A stretch of 64,000 nt of DNA from G963677185 sp963677185 (GTDB lineage: Bacteria; Bacillota; Syntrophomonadia; Syntrophomonadales; Syntrophomonadaceae). The first letter of the stretch is position 1; each line of letters starts with the position of its first letter. Positions 1 through 8,210 of the stretch are shown here, piece after piece. The stretch lies in assembly GCA_963677185.1 (NCBI GenBank), contig OY781889.1, positions 186,001 to 250,000 of the forward strand. Direction: 5' to 3'. Made by a program: the position numbers and the translations under genes. Under the pieces are notes generated by a model. It ran no database searches. It worked only from the letters and a program-made list of their open reading frames with translations, and had not been told where the DNA came from.

Positions 1-641
1 TCGACCTGTGCATCCATTTTCAGTCCGGCTTTCTCCAGTAAAACCTGGCGGGCCAGGGAAAAGCCGTTGGAATGCAGTCCAGTGGAGGCCAGGGCTATCA
101 ACTGGTCTCCTTCCTTAATCGCACTGCCGTCTATAACCGCCTGGCGGTCAACCACGCCCACTGCGAAACCGGCCAGGTCGTATTCATCATCGCTATAAAA
201 TCCGGGCATTTCAGCTGTTTCGCCTCCGACCAGGGAGCATCCCGCCTGAAGGCAGCCTTCGCTTACTCCCTTGACAATGGCTTCGACCAGCTCGGGATTG
301 AGCCTGCCCAGCCCGATATAGTCAAGAAAGAACAGGGGCTCTGCTCCATGCACCAGAATATCGTTAACACACATGGCCACCAGGTCTATGCCAACCGTAT
401 CATGAACCTTCATCATTTGAGCCACTTTAAGCTTGGTGCCGACACCATCGGTGCCAGAGACCAGCACCGGTTCCTGGTATTTGGAGGTGTCCAGCGCAAA
501 CAGGCCGCCGAACGAACCCAGCTCACCCAGCACTTCCGGACGCCTGGTCCGTTCCACCCACTGCCGCATCATTTTTACCGATTTATTGGCGGCATCAATG
601 TCAACTCCGGCTTCCCGGTAGGTCATGGACTTGTTTTCCAT
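1..641 (-). CDS. purM: Phosphoribosylformylglycinamidine cyclo-ligase (AIR synthetase), 3'-truncated by window edge
   Basis: Makes aminoimidazole ribotide from FGAM with ATP, the fifth step of de novo purine synthesis, in the cytosol. Reading leftward from the ATG at 641 gives 213 codons without a stop before the window ends, so the C-terminal part is missing. Visible family features are the N-terminal TYREAGVDIDAAN stretch, the glycine-rich GTDGVGTKLKVA segment of the PurM ATP fold, CVNDILVHGAEPLFFLDY and GGETAEMPGFY. An AAGGAG precedes the ATG. It is the last visible gene of the purine operon, 34 bases after purF. Identity is clear; only the end is unknown. Confidence 0.95.
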   Translation of the reverse strand, partial: MENKSMTYREAGVDIDAANKSVKMMRQWVERTRRPEVLGELGSFGGLFALDTSKYQEPVLVSGTDGVGTKLKVAQMMKVHDTVGIDLVAMCVNDILVHGAEPLFFLDYIGLGRLNPELVEAIVKGVSEGCLQAGCSLVGGETAEMPGFYSDDEYDLAGFAVGVVDRQAVIDGSAIKEGDQLIALASTGLHSNGFSLARQVLLEKAGLKMDAQV

Positions 642-675
642 CACCGCAACTCCTTTTTGCCATCCAGGCACAGAA

Positions 676-2064
676 TTAGATCTCGACCGGATAATTGCCG
701 TCGAAACAGGCCGAGCAGAATGAGCAATCACCGCTTTTCAGGGCCTTGAACATGCCTTCATTGCTGATGTAGTGAAGGCTGTCGGCTCCGATAAATGCGC
801 AGATTTCATCCACCGACATTTTATTGGCAATCAGCTGTTCCCGCTCCGAAGTATCAATGCCGTAGAAACACGGATACATAGTCGGCGGCGAAGCTACTAG
901 CATATGAATCGCCTTGGCGCCAGCATCCCGCAGCATCTGCACAATGGCTTTGCTGGTGGTGCCGCGCACGATGGAATCGTCGATCATAATAATACTGCGG
1001 CCTTCCACCACTTCCTTGATGGCGTTGAGCTTGATCTGAACTCCCTGCTCCCGCATTTGCTGGGTGGGCTGAATGAATGTCCGCCCTACATAGCGGTTCT
1101 TCATCAAGCCTTCCTCGAAGGGAATCCCTGACTCCGTAGCATAGCCCAGCGCCGCCGTAGTGCCTGAATCCGGAACCGATATAACGATGTCGGCTTCCAC
1201 CTGGTATTCACGGGCCAGCTGCCGGCCGAGCTCCCGGCGGGCCCGGTTCACGTTGATGCCGTCAATGGTGCTGTCCGGGCGGGCAAAATAAATATATTCA
1301 AAAATGCAATGAGCGTTGCACTGCAGCTTGATGGGATGCAGCGAGCGCAGTCCCTTTTTACCAATAACCACGATCTCTCCCGGTTCAATATCCCGGATAA
1401 ACTGAGCTCCTACCGTGTCCAGGGCGGCTGATTCCGAAGCCAGCACATAATTGCCATCCAGTTCGCCCAAACAAAGAGGCCTGATGCCCATGGGGTCCCG
1501 CACGCCGATAAGACCATCGTTGGTCAATATGAGCAGGGCATAAGCTCCCTTCATATCAATCATGCATTTGGCCAGGGCATCTTCAGTGCTGTCCTGAGAG
1601 TAGCGGGCCAGCAGGTTGGCCACGATTTCTGTGTCAGTAGTTGTCTGAAACACCGAGCCATATATAGCCAGGCGCCTGCGCAGCTCTTCAGTATTGGTAA
1701 GATTGCCGTTGTGGGCAATCCCGATCATGCCGTTCAAGTAGTGAAAAACCAGGGGCTGGGCGTTGACCAGCTGGCTGGCACCGGTAGTCGAGTACCTTAC
1801 GTGCCCGATCGCGATATGCCCGTCCAGTTCTTCGATATTGCGATTCTTGATTACATCGGAAACCAATCCCATGCCTTTATGCAGCTTAATGCCGCTTCCA
1901 TTGGCAACAGCAATGCCGGTGCTTTCCTGGCCGCGATGCTGCAAGGCGTATAGACCGTAAAAAGTGGTATGGGCGGCATCGTTCTGGCGGCGGGATTTGT
2001 TGATATAAATACCGAACACACCGCATTCGTCCCGGAATTTTTCGTCCACTAACTCATCAAACAT
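676..2064 (-). CDS. purF: Amidophosphoribosyltransferase (glutamine PRPP amidotransferase)
   Basis: Commits PRPP to purine synthesis by transferring the glutamine amide to give phosphoribosylamine. The 462 residues begin with a 13-residue propeptide followed by CGVFGIY, so Cys14 should become the N-terminal nucleophile after self-cleavage. The glutaminase domain fills about residues 14-240, and the PRPP loop IIMIDDSIVRGTTS sits near 355. Cys residues in the C-terminal half (CIFEY, YPCFYG and CSFCSACFDG near the end) match the 4Fe-4S ligand pattern of the Bacillus subtilis-type enzyme, which is oxygen-labile. The start overlaps the end of purL by 16 bases, suggesting translational coupling. 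Confidence 0.97.
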   Translation of the reverse strand: MFDELVDEKFRDECGVFGIYINKSRRQNDAAHTTFYGLYALQHRGQESTGIAVANGSGIKLHKGMGLVSDVIKNRNIEELDGHIAIGHVRYSTTGASQLVNAQPLVFHYLNGMIGIAHNGNLTNTEELRRRLAIYGSVFQTTTDTEIVANLLARYSQDSTEDALAKCMIDMKGAYALLILTNDGLIGVRDPMGIRPLCLGELDGNYVLASESAALDTVGAQFIRDIEPGEIVVIGKKGLRSLHPIKLQCNAHCIFEYIYFARPDSTIDGINVNRARRELGRQLAREYQVEADIVISVPDSGTTAALGYATESGIPFEEGLMKNRYVGRTFIQPTQQMREQGVQIKLNAIKEVVEGRSIIMIDDSIVRGTTSKAIVQMLRDAGAKAIHMLVASPPTMYPCFYGIDTSEREQLIANKMSVDEICAFIGADSLHYISNEGMFKALKSGDCSFCSACFDGNYPVEI

Positions 2065-4256
2065 TCAATAGTCCTCCCCCAGACCTCTGTTGCTTCATCC
2101 AGTGCAAGCTCAATTTTGCAGCTATCATTGCCATTTATGTCAATGCTGACGGTCTGGCCGCCAACCTTGCCAATCACTGTGCTGGGAACTCCCCACCGGC
2201 CGGCGCTGTATTCCAGCTCTTTCAGCTTGCCCGCTTGCACGGTGACCACGACCCGGCTGGCCGCTTCTGAAAAGAGTATGGCATCGGGACGTTCAGCCCC
2301 TGCAGTGAGCTTGATCTCGCATCCTATTTTGCCCTTTATGGCCGATTCGGCCAGGGCAACCGCCAGGCCACCATCGGATATGTCGTGGCAGGAACGGGCA
2401 ATGCCCGTACAGGCCAGTTCCTCAATGCAATCCAGCAGGCTTTTCTCCACCAGTAAATCCACGTCAGGCACCTCGCCTCCAACTATGCCGTGGCACAGGC
2501 GAAGGTATTCCGACCCGCCCAGCCGGGTGTCCAGCCCGCCCAGGAGTACGACCAGGTCGTCTTTGTCTTTGAAATCGAGAGTCAGGCGATCATTCACATT
2601 ATCCAGCAGACCCGCCATTCCGATTACCGGCGTCGGGTAAACCGCCACTCCGGCAGATTCGTTGTACAGGCTTACATTGCCGCTGACTACCGGGGTTTTT
2701 AAAGCCCGGGCCGCATCGGCTATGCCGCGGACCGCATTCTGCATTTGCCAGTAAACTTCGGGTTTCTCTGGATTGCCGAAATTCAGGCAATTAGTCAGGG
2801 CCAGAGGCCGGGCGCCACTGCAAGCCACATTGCGGGCTGCTTCGCAAACCGCCAGCTTGGCTCCCCGGTAGGGATCAAGATAGACCATGCGGCTGTTGCA
2901 ATCGGTGGCCAGGGCTACTGCCTTGGCGGTGCCTTTGATCCGCACTACCGCAGCATCGCCGTCTCCCGGTACCACTACGCTATTGGTCATGACCTGATGA
3001 TCATACTGTTCAATAACCCATTTCTTGCTGGCAATATCAGGGGAAGCCAGCAAATCAAGCAGAGCCGCCTGGAGATCGGGGCGAGGCAGCTCCTGCCATT
3101 TTATACTTTTCAGATGCTCATAATAATCCGGCTCCACACCCTGTCTTGTATATACGGGGCATTCGTCGGTAAGGAAGCTGACCGGGATCTCGGCTTCGAC
3201 CCGGTCGCCTTCCTTGACCCGGAAAACGCCATCTCCGGTTACGGTGCCGATAACCACCGCATCCAGGCCCCATTTATCAAATACCGCTGATATCCGGTCT
3301 TCCATGCCGGCTTTGGGCACGATAAGCATTCGTTCCTGGGATTCGGACAGCATCAGTTCATAAGCGCTCATGCCGGTTTCACGGCGGGGCACCAGCAGCA
3401 CGTCCACTTCCACCCCCCGGCCCTTTTTGGTGGCGGTTTCAGCGATTGATGAAGTGAGTCCAGCGGCTCCCAGGTCCTGCATGCCGTCAACCAGACCTTC
3501 CTGGATAAGCTCCAGGCAGGCTTCGATAAGCAGCTTCTCCATGAAGGGGTCTCCTACCTGCACGGCCGGCCTTTTTTGTTCAGAGCGCTCGGATAATTCC
3601 TCCGAGGCGAAGGTGGCGCCGTGGATGCCGTCCCGGCCGGTCCTGGCACCCACTATCATTATTTTAGCCCCTATATCATTGGCTACCGCCAGGGCAATTT
3701 CATCCTTATTCACCAGCCCCACGCACATGGCGTTGACCAGGGGATTGGCGGCATAACATTCGTCAAAATACACTTCCCCGCCGACGGTGGGAATGCCCAG
3801 GCAGTTGCCATAACCGGCGATCCCGGCTACTACCCCTGCGAACAGCTGCCGCACCTTTGCGTCGCTTATAGAGCCGAAGCGCAGGGAATCCAGAACCGCT
3901 ATAGGCCGGGCTCCCATGGTGAAAATATCGCGCACAATTCCACCCACACCGGTGGCGGCTCCCTGGTAAGGCTCGATCGCCGAGGGGTGATTATGACTTT
4001 CAATCTTGAATACCAGGGCCTGCCCGTCGCCGATATCGATTACTCCGGCGTTTTCGCCCGGCCCATGGATAACCCAGGGCGCCTCTGTAGGCAGGGTCTT
4101 CAATAGCGGCCGGGAATTCTTGTACCCGCAGTGTTCGGACCACATGACGGCGAACATGCCGATCTCCACGTAATTCGGCGTCCTTCCCATCAGCTTCAGT
4201 ATCTTATCGTACTCGTCGTCATTCAGTCCCATATCACGATATATATTTGGATCCAC
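2049..4256 (-). CDS. purL: Phosphoribosylformylglycinamidine synthase subunit II, GTG start
   Basis: Large ATP-dependent subunit of the three-part FGAM synthase that works with PurS and PurQ. I place the start at a GTG at 4256, giving 735 residues. It lies two bases after the purQ stop and is preceded at good spacing by GGAGGTGAG, which is itself inside the purQ end; an ATG at 4280 would overlap purQ and has a weaker site. Family features include YVEIGMFAVMWSEHCGYKNS near the N-terminus, KIESHNHPSAIEPYQGAATG and GIPTVGGEVYFDECY. The length matches the small bacterial PurL, about half of the proteobacterial fused form, in line with separate purQ and purS. Confidence 0.95.
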   Translation of the reverse strand: MDPNIYRDMGLNDDEYDKILKLMGRTPNYVEIGMFAVMWSEHCGYKNSRPLLKTLPTEAPWVIHGPGENAGVIDIGDGQALVFKIESHNHPSAIEPYQGAATGVGGIVRDIFTMGARPIAVLDSLRFGSISDAKVRQLFAGVVAGIAGYGNCLGIPTVGGEVYFDECYAANPLVNAMCVGLVNKDEIALAVANDIGAKIMIVGARTGRDGIHGATFASEELSERSEQKRPAVQVGDPFMEKLLIEACLELIQEGLVDGMQDLGAAGLTSSIAETATKKGRGVEVDVLLVPRRETGMSAYELMLSESQERMLIVPKAGMEDRISAVFDKWGLDAVVIGTVTGDGVFRVKEGDRVEAEIPVSFLTDECPVYTRQGVEPDYYEHLKSIKWQELPRPDLQAALLDLLASPDIASKKWVIEQYDHQVMTNSVVVPGDGDAAVVRIKGTAKAVALATDCNSRMVYLDPYRGAKLAVCEAARNVACSGARPLALTNCLNFGNPEKPEVYWQMQNAVRGIADAARALKTPVVSGNVSLYNESAGVAVYPTPVIGMAGLLDNVNDRLTLDFKDKDDLVVLLGGLDTRLGGSEYLRLCHGIVGGEVPDVDLLVEKSLLDCIEELACTGIARSCHDISDGGLAVALAESAIKGKIGCEIKLTAGAERPDAILFSEAASRVVVTVQAGKLKELEYSAGRWGVPSTVIGKVGGQTVSIDINGNDSCKIELALDEATEVWGRTIECLMS

Positions 4257-4258
4257 GG

Positions 4259-4957
4259 CTATCTCACCTCCCTGAGCCATTTGAGCATGGACATGAACAG
4301 TCGCGTTCCGTCCTGTCCGCCCAGTATGTTTTCGGCATAACGTTCCGGATGCGGCATCATCCCCAGCACATTGCCCTGTTCATTGCAGATTCCCGCAATA
4401 TTCATCAGGGCTCCGTTGGGATTGGCGGCATCGCTTTCCAGGCCGTTTTCGTCACAATAAGTAAATACTATCTGTCTCCGGTCTTGAAGGCCCTGCAATG
4501 TTTCTGCATCACAGAAATAGTTGCCTTCACCGTGGGCGATGGGCAGGCGGATTATCTCATCCTGTCCGAATAGGCCGGTGAATGGGGTGCGCGTATTATT
4601 GACCTTCAGCCCCACGGTCCGGCAAATAAATCTGAGGCTCCGATTACGCAGCATGGCTCCCGGCAGCAGGCCCGCTTCTAGCAGAATCTGAAAACCGTTG
4701 CATATTCCTATCACCAGGCCGCCGTTCCGGGCAAAATCCACCACCGCAGACATCACCGGGGAGAATCTGGCAATGGCACCGCAGCGCAGATAGTCGCCAT
4801 AGGCGAAGCCGCCCGGCAGAAAAAGCGCGTCATAACCTTCAACACTGCTCTCCTGGTGCCAGATATAGGCAGTTTCTTCCTTCATAACCTGGCTGACGGC
4901 GTTATAGCAATCCGCATCGCAGTTAGAGCCGGGAAAAACAACTACTCCAAATTTCAT
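4259..4957 (-). CDS. purQ: Phosphoribosylformylglycinamidine synthase subunit I (glutaminase)
   Basis: Class I glutamine amidotransferase that feeds ammonia to PurL. The 232 residues show the family start MKFGVVVFPGSNCDAD, the nucleophile elbow GICNGFQ with Cys86, and a late MMPHPER that carries the catalytic His and Glu. It sits between purS and purL with only two bases on either side, the usual Firmicute arrangement purS-purQ-purL. The end contains the ribosome-binding site of purL. Confidence 0.97.
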   Translation of the reverse strand: MKFGVVVFPGSNCDADCYNAVSQVMKEETAYIWHQESSVEGYDALFLPGGFAYGDYLRCGAIARFSPVMSAVVDFARNGGLVIGICNGFQILLEAGLLPGAMLRNRSLRFICRTVGLKVNNTRTPFTGLFGQDEIIRLPIAHGEGNYFCDAETLQGLQDRRQIVFTYCDENGLESDAANPNGALMNIAGICNEQGNVLGMMPHPERYAENILGGQDGTRLFMSMLKWLREVR

Positions 4958-4959
4958 AA

Positions 4960-5208
4960 TTATCCCTCCACCAGCTCTACGCGATAATCCTCAATCACCG
5001 GATTGGCCAGCAGCTTGTCGCTCATTTCCCTCAACTCGGCGAGAGCGCTGGCACGATCCGGGCTATCCAGGGACACTTCGATGAACTTGCCTATGCGCAC
5101 ATCATCAACGCCCTTGTACCCCATTACACCCAGCGAACGCCGCACGGCATCCCCGGCAGGGTCCAATACGCCATCCTTGGGAGTCACAAAAATATTGGCT
5201 TTAAACAC
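4960..5208 (-). CDS. purS: Phosphoribosylformylglycinamidine synthase subunit PurS, GTG start
   Basis: Small structural subunit bridging PurL and PurQ in FGAM synthase. I start it at a GTG at 5208, which gives 82 residues (family usual about 80) beginning FKANIFVTPKDGVLDPAG and is preceded by GGAGG at a spacing of ten. An upstream in-frame start at 5256 would add a Cys-rich 16-residue leader overlapping purC that does not look like family sequence. The later part reads GYKGVDDVRIGKFIEV and VIEDYRVELVEG, both typical. Confidence 0.93.
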   Translation of the reverse strand: MFKANIFVTPKDGVLDPAGDAVRRSLGVMGYKGVDDVRIGKFIEVSLDSPDRASALAELREMSDKLLANPVIEDYRVELVEG

Positions 5209-5248
5209 GTTACAGAGACCTCCTTTGCACCCGGCTTTTATCGCTATT

Positions 5249-5965
5249 TCAAGCAAGCTTGCTTTCTATTCTGTGCACCACTTCCTGGTAGGCTTCTTCT
5301 TCTTTGCCCATGTCGCGGCGGAACCGGTCTTTGTCCAGCTTCTCCTTGCTCACTTTGTCCCACAATCGGCAGGTATCGGGAGATATTTCATCGGCCAGAA
5401 TAACCCGGCCATCGAACACGCCGAATTCCAGCTTGAAATCAACCAGGATGATACCAATGCTATCAAAAAACGCCTGGAGCGCATCATTAATCAGGACGGC
5501 CTGCCGGTGCATCTCTGCCAGCTGCTCATCCGTAGCCCAGCCCATTACCCGGGCATGATACTGGTTGATCATCGGATCATGAAGATCATCGTTCTTATAA
5601 TACATTTCAATGATAGTGCCCGCCAGCTCCACGCCCTCTTCAATTCCCAGGCGATTGGCCAGGCTGCCTGCCACCACGTTACGTACGACCAGCTCCACCG
5701 GTATGATCTGCACATGCTTGACCCGGGTCCGGCGTTCATCCAGGGTTTCCACGTAATGGGTCTCTATCCCCGCCTTTTCAAGCAATTTAAACAGCAGGTT
5801 GGAAACCCGGTTGTTAACGATGCCCTTGTTGGCGATTATGCCCTTTTTGGTACCGTCAAAAGCGGTTGCTTCATCCTTGTAATCAATAATTACATAACTG
5901 GGATCTTTAGTGGCAAATATCTTTTTGGCCTTGCCTTCATACAGCTGTTCACCCTTCTGGGCCAT
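5249..5965 (-). CDS. purC: Phosphoribosylaminoimidazole-succinocarboxamide synthase
   Basis: Joins aspartate to CAIR with ATP to give SAICAR. The 238 residues carry the family markers QLYEGKAKKIFAT near the N-terminus, VVRNVVAGSLANRLGI in the middle and LVDFKLEFGVFDGRVILADE near 175-195, followed by EISPDTCRLWD. Length is typical for the stand-alone bacterial enzyme. It lies 17 bases behind purB and 40 bases ahead of purS in the same operon. Confidence 0.97.
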   Translation of the reverse strand: MAQKGEQLYEGKAKKIFATKDPSYVIIDYKDEATAFDGTKKGIIANKGIVNNRVSNLLFKLLEKAGIETHYVETLDERRTRVKHVQIIPVELVVRNVVAGSLANRLGIEEGVELAGTIIEMYYKNDDLHDPMINQYHARVMGWATDEQLAEMHRQAVLINDALQAFFDSIGIILVDFKLEFGVFDGRVILADEISPDTCRLWDKVSKEKLDKDRFRRDMGKEEEAYQEVVHRIESKLA

Positions 5966-5982
5966 TTAACTCTCCCCTTCCC

Positions 5983-7278
5983 CTATTCCAGCCCGCAGCG
6001 CCGGAAAATGTAGTCAACATTGGCGGTATATATTCCATAGTTAAATATGGCATTGATTTCGTTATCGTTAAGTAATTCCTTGATCTCGGAATTGGCTTTC
6101 ACCAGGCTGATAAAATCAAGCTGCTCGTTCCAGCTGCGCATGGCATCGGTCTGGACCAGAGCATAAGCCTTTTCCCTCATGCAGCCCTTGTTGACCAGGG
6201 CCAGCATCAGCTGCTGCGAGAATACCAGGCCCCGGGTGCGTTCCACATTGGCCATCATGTTTTCTTCATAGACTACCATTCCGGAAACCACCCCGATGAA
6301 CTTCTCCAGTACATAGTCCAATAAAATGCAGCTGTCCGGGATTATAACCCTCTCCACAGAAGAATGGGTCAAATCGCGTTCATGCCACAGGGCGACATTT
6401 TCCATGGCCGCCAGCGCATTGCCGCGCAAAACCCGGGACAGGCCGGCCACCCGCTCGCTCATCATGGGGTTGCGCTTGTGGGGCATGGCCGAGGAGCCTT
6501 TCTGCCCCCGGGCGAACGGCTCTTCAACTTCGAGAATATCGGTGCGTTGAAGATTGCGAACTTCAGTGGCCATTTTTTCCAGGGAGCTGGCAATAACCGC
6601 CAGGGTGCTCATAAACTGGGCATGGCGATCCCGCTGGATCACCTGGGTAGAAACCTTGCACACGTCCAGATCCAGGGCCTGGCATACATATTCTTCGACC
6701 CGGGGATCGAGGTGGGCAAAATTACCGACGGCGCCGGATATTGCTCCACAGGCCGCCACTTTGCGGGCTTCCTGCAAGCGCAGAATGTTGCGGTCCATTT
6801 CCGTATACCAGACCGCCAGCTTCAGTCCGAAGGTGGTGGGCTCTCCGTGCACCCCGTGGGTTCGGCCAATGCACAGCGTATTTTTGTACTGCAATGCGCG
6901 GGTTTTGATTACCGCCTGCAGCCTTTCCATTTTAACCAGGATAATGTCTGCGGCATCCCGCATTTGCATGGCCAGACCGGTATCCAGAATATCCGACGAA
7001 GTCATGCCCAGGTGGATCCATTTGGATGCATCCCCCACGTATTCCCCGACATTGGTTAAAAAGGCGATTACGTCGTGATGCACTTCGGCTTCGATAGCCT
7101 GCATTCTTTCCACGGTAAAATTGGCTTTGGCCTTGATCTCTTCCACCGCATCCTGAGGTACCTTGCCCAGTCCGGCCCAGGCTTCACAGGCGGCAACCTC
7201 GATTTTCAGCCAGTTGGACAGCTTATTGTGCTCCGACCAGACCGCTCCCATTTCCGGAAGTGTATAACGTCCGATCAT
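5983..7278 (-). CDS. purB: Adenylosuccinate lyase
   Basis: Fumarase/aspartase-superfamily lyase that acts twice in purine synthesis, releasing fumarate from SAICAR and from adenylosuccinate. The 431 residues contain TSSDILDTGLAMQM, GRTHGVHGEPTTFGLK with the catalytic His, and the superfamily signature GSSAMPHKRNP near 260 with the mobile catalytic Ser. The ATG overlaps the purE stop by one base (TAATG), indicating coupled translation. Its place early in the operon is common in Clostridia. Confidence 0.97.
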   Translation of the reverse strand: MIGRYTLPEMGAVWSEHNKLSNWLKIEVAACEAWAGLGKVPQDAVEEIKAKANFTVERMQAIEAEVHHDVIAFLTNVGEYVGDASKWIHLGMTSSDILDTGLAMQMRDAADIILVKMERLQAVIKTRALQYKNTLCIGRTHGVHGEPTTFGLKLAVWYTEMDRNILRLQEARKVAACGAISGAVGNFAHLDPRVEEYVCQALDLDVCKVSTQVIQRDRHAQFMSTLAVIASSLEKMATEVRNLQRTDILEVEEPFARGQKGSSAMPHKRNPMMSERVAGLSRVLRGNALAAMENVALWHERDLTHSSVERVIIPDSCILLDYVLEKFIGVVSGMVVYEENMMANVERTRGLVFSQQLMLALVNKGCMREKAYALVQTDAMRSWNEQLDFISLVKANSEIKELLNDNEINAIFNYGIYTANVDYIFRRCGLE

Positions 7279-7799
7279 TACTTAACCCCTTTCGTTCTGA
7301 GATAGACTTCCACACCAGTGCGTTTGAGGCGGCTATCCTTGTCGCGCACTTCGTTGGCCATCTTGGCCCGGTATTTATAAAGCTTCTTCTTCAAACTGTC
7401 GTCAGCGACGGCCATTATCTCAATGGCCAGCAACGCGGCATTGGCGCTGCCGTTAATGGCCACGCAGGCTACCGGTATGCCCTTCGGCATCTGTACAATT
7501 GAGAAAAGCGCATCGTTTCCAGCCAGGGATTCTGAAAGGATGGGAACGCCGATAACCGGCAACACCGTGTGTGAGGCTATAACGCCTGCCAGGTGGGCGG
7601 CTCCGCCGGCTCCAGCAATAATAACACTAATCCCTCTTTCCAGTGCGCTTTCAGCGTAAGCGGCAGTTTCTTTCGGCAGGCGGTGAGCCGAACAAATGGT
7701 AAATTCATGCTCCACTTCAAACTCGTCCAGGATGTCGCCAGCGGCTCTCATTACCGGCAGATCGGAATCGCTTCCCATTATAATGCCGACTTTAGCCAT
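7278..7799 (-). CDS. purE: N5-carboxyaminoimidazole ribonucleotide mutase (class I PurE)
   Basis: First gene of the purine operon. Class I PurE interconverts N5-CAIR and CAIR. The 173 residues show GSDSDLPVM near the N-terminus, the catalytic SAHRLPKE, and GAGGAAHLAGV in the middle, all class I features. No purK is seen in the window; it may lie elsewhere, or the cell may rely on free bicarbonate, which cannot be told here. A leader of about 300 bases with a ykkC-family element and terminator lies upstream. Confidence 0.95.
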   Translation of the reverse strand: MAKVGIIMGSDSDLPVMRAAGDILDEFEVEHEFTICSAHRLPKETAAYAESALERGISVIIAGAGGAAHLAGVIASHTVLPVIGVPILSESLAGNDALFSIVQMPKGIPVACVAINGSANAALLAIEIMAVADDSLKKKLYKYRAKMANEVRDKDSRLKRTGVEVYLRTKGVK

Positions 7800-7904
7800 A
7801 TTTTCACCTCATTCAATCGTATTAAGATTTGCCTGTACGGAGAAAATGCTCTTTGCAGAGTCCCGGGGATACACATCAGTGTTGAGGTTCCTCATCCCAT
7901 AAAC

Positions 7905-8070
7905 TAAAAAACCCCGGGGCCAGGTTCCACAACGAAACCTTTCCGCCTGGGCTTTTATCCCTATATGGTGTAGCGCGTTCAGCATCGAACAGCACCTGCG
8001 TCACTCGGACCAGCCGCTGTTTTCGCCTTCTATTGGAAATAAGATGAAACAAGCGCGGAACCCTAGACGC
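7905..8070 (-). promoter_or_regulatory. ykkC-family riboswitch, probably PRPP class, with terminator
   Basis: On the minus strand the leader carries the conserved blocks of the ykkC family in order: CTAGGGTTCCG (about 8066-8056), GGCTGGTCCGAG (about 8015-8004) and GGGATAAAAGCCC (about 7971-7959). After that a broken GC stem ends in CCCCGGGG plus six T (7919-7906), a likely intrinsic terminator whose 5' arm overlaps the last aptamer block. ykkC subtypes sense guanidine, ppGpp, PRPP or nucleotides. Position ahead of purE argues for PRPP, which signals a need for purines. The subtype is inferred from context, not from ligand-contact bases. Confidence 0.8.
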
Positions 8071-8105
8071 ACTTTCGTGAATATTCATTTGCTTCCGACA
8101 CTCTG

Positions 8106-8134
8106 ATATTAGCAAAGCCGCACTGGCATGTCAA
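8106..8134 (-). promoter_or_regulatory. Sigma-A promoter of the purine operon
   Basis: On the minus strand TTGACA (8134-8129) and TAATAT (8111-8106) are separated by exactly 17 bases, a near-consensus sigma-A promoter. Transcription would begin near 8100, some 30 bases before the first conserved block of the riboswitch. Confidence 0.85.
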
Positions 8135-8210
8135 CAATTGCGGGGTCTTAATAGCTTGCTGGAGGCGAAGTGCACAGCCGCATATTTGTAATCACAATTG
8201 CGCCCATGTT

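Noticed and set aside
72..749. Plus-strand open frame at the left edge
   Set aside because: It runs opposite purM and the end of purF, which are unambiguous.
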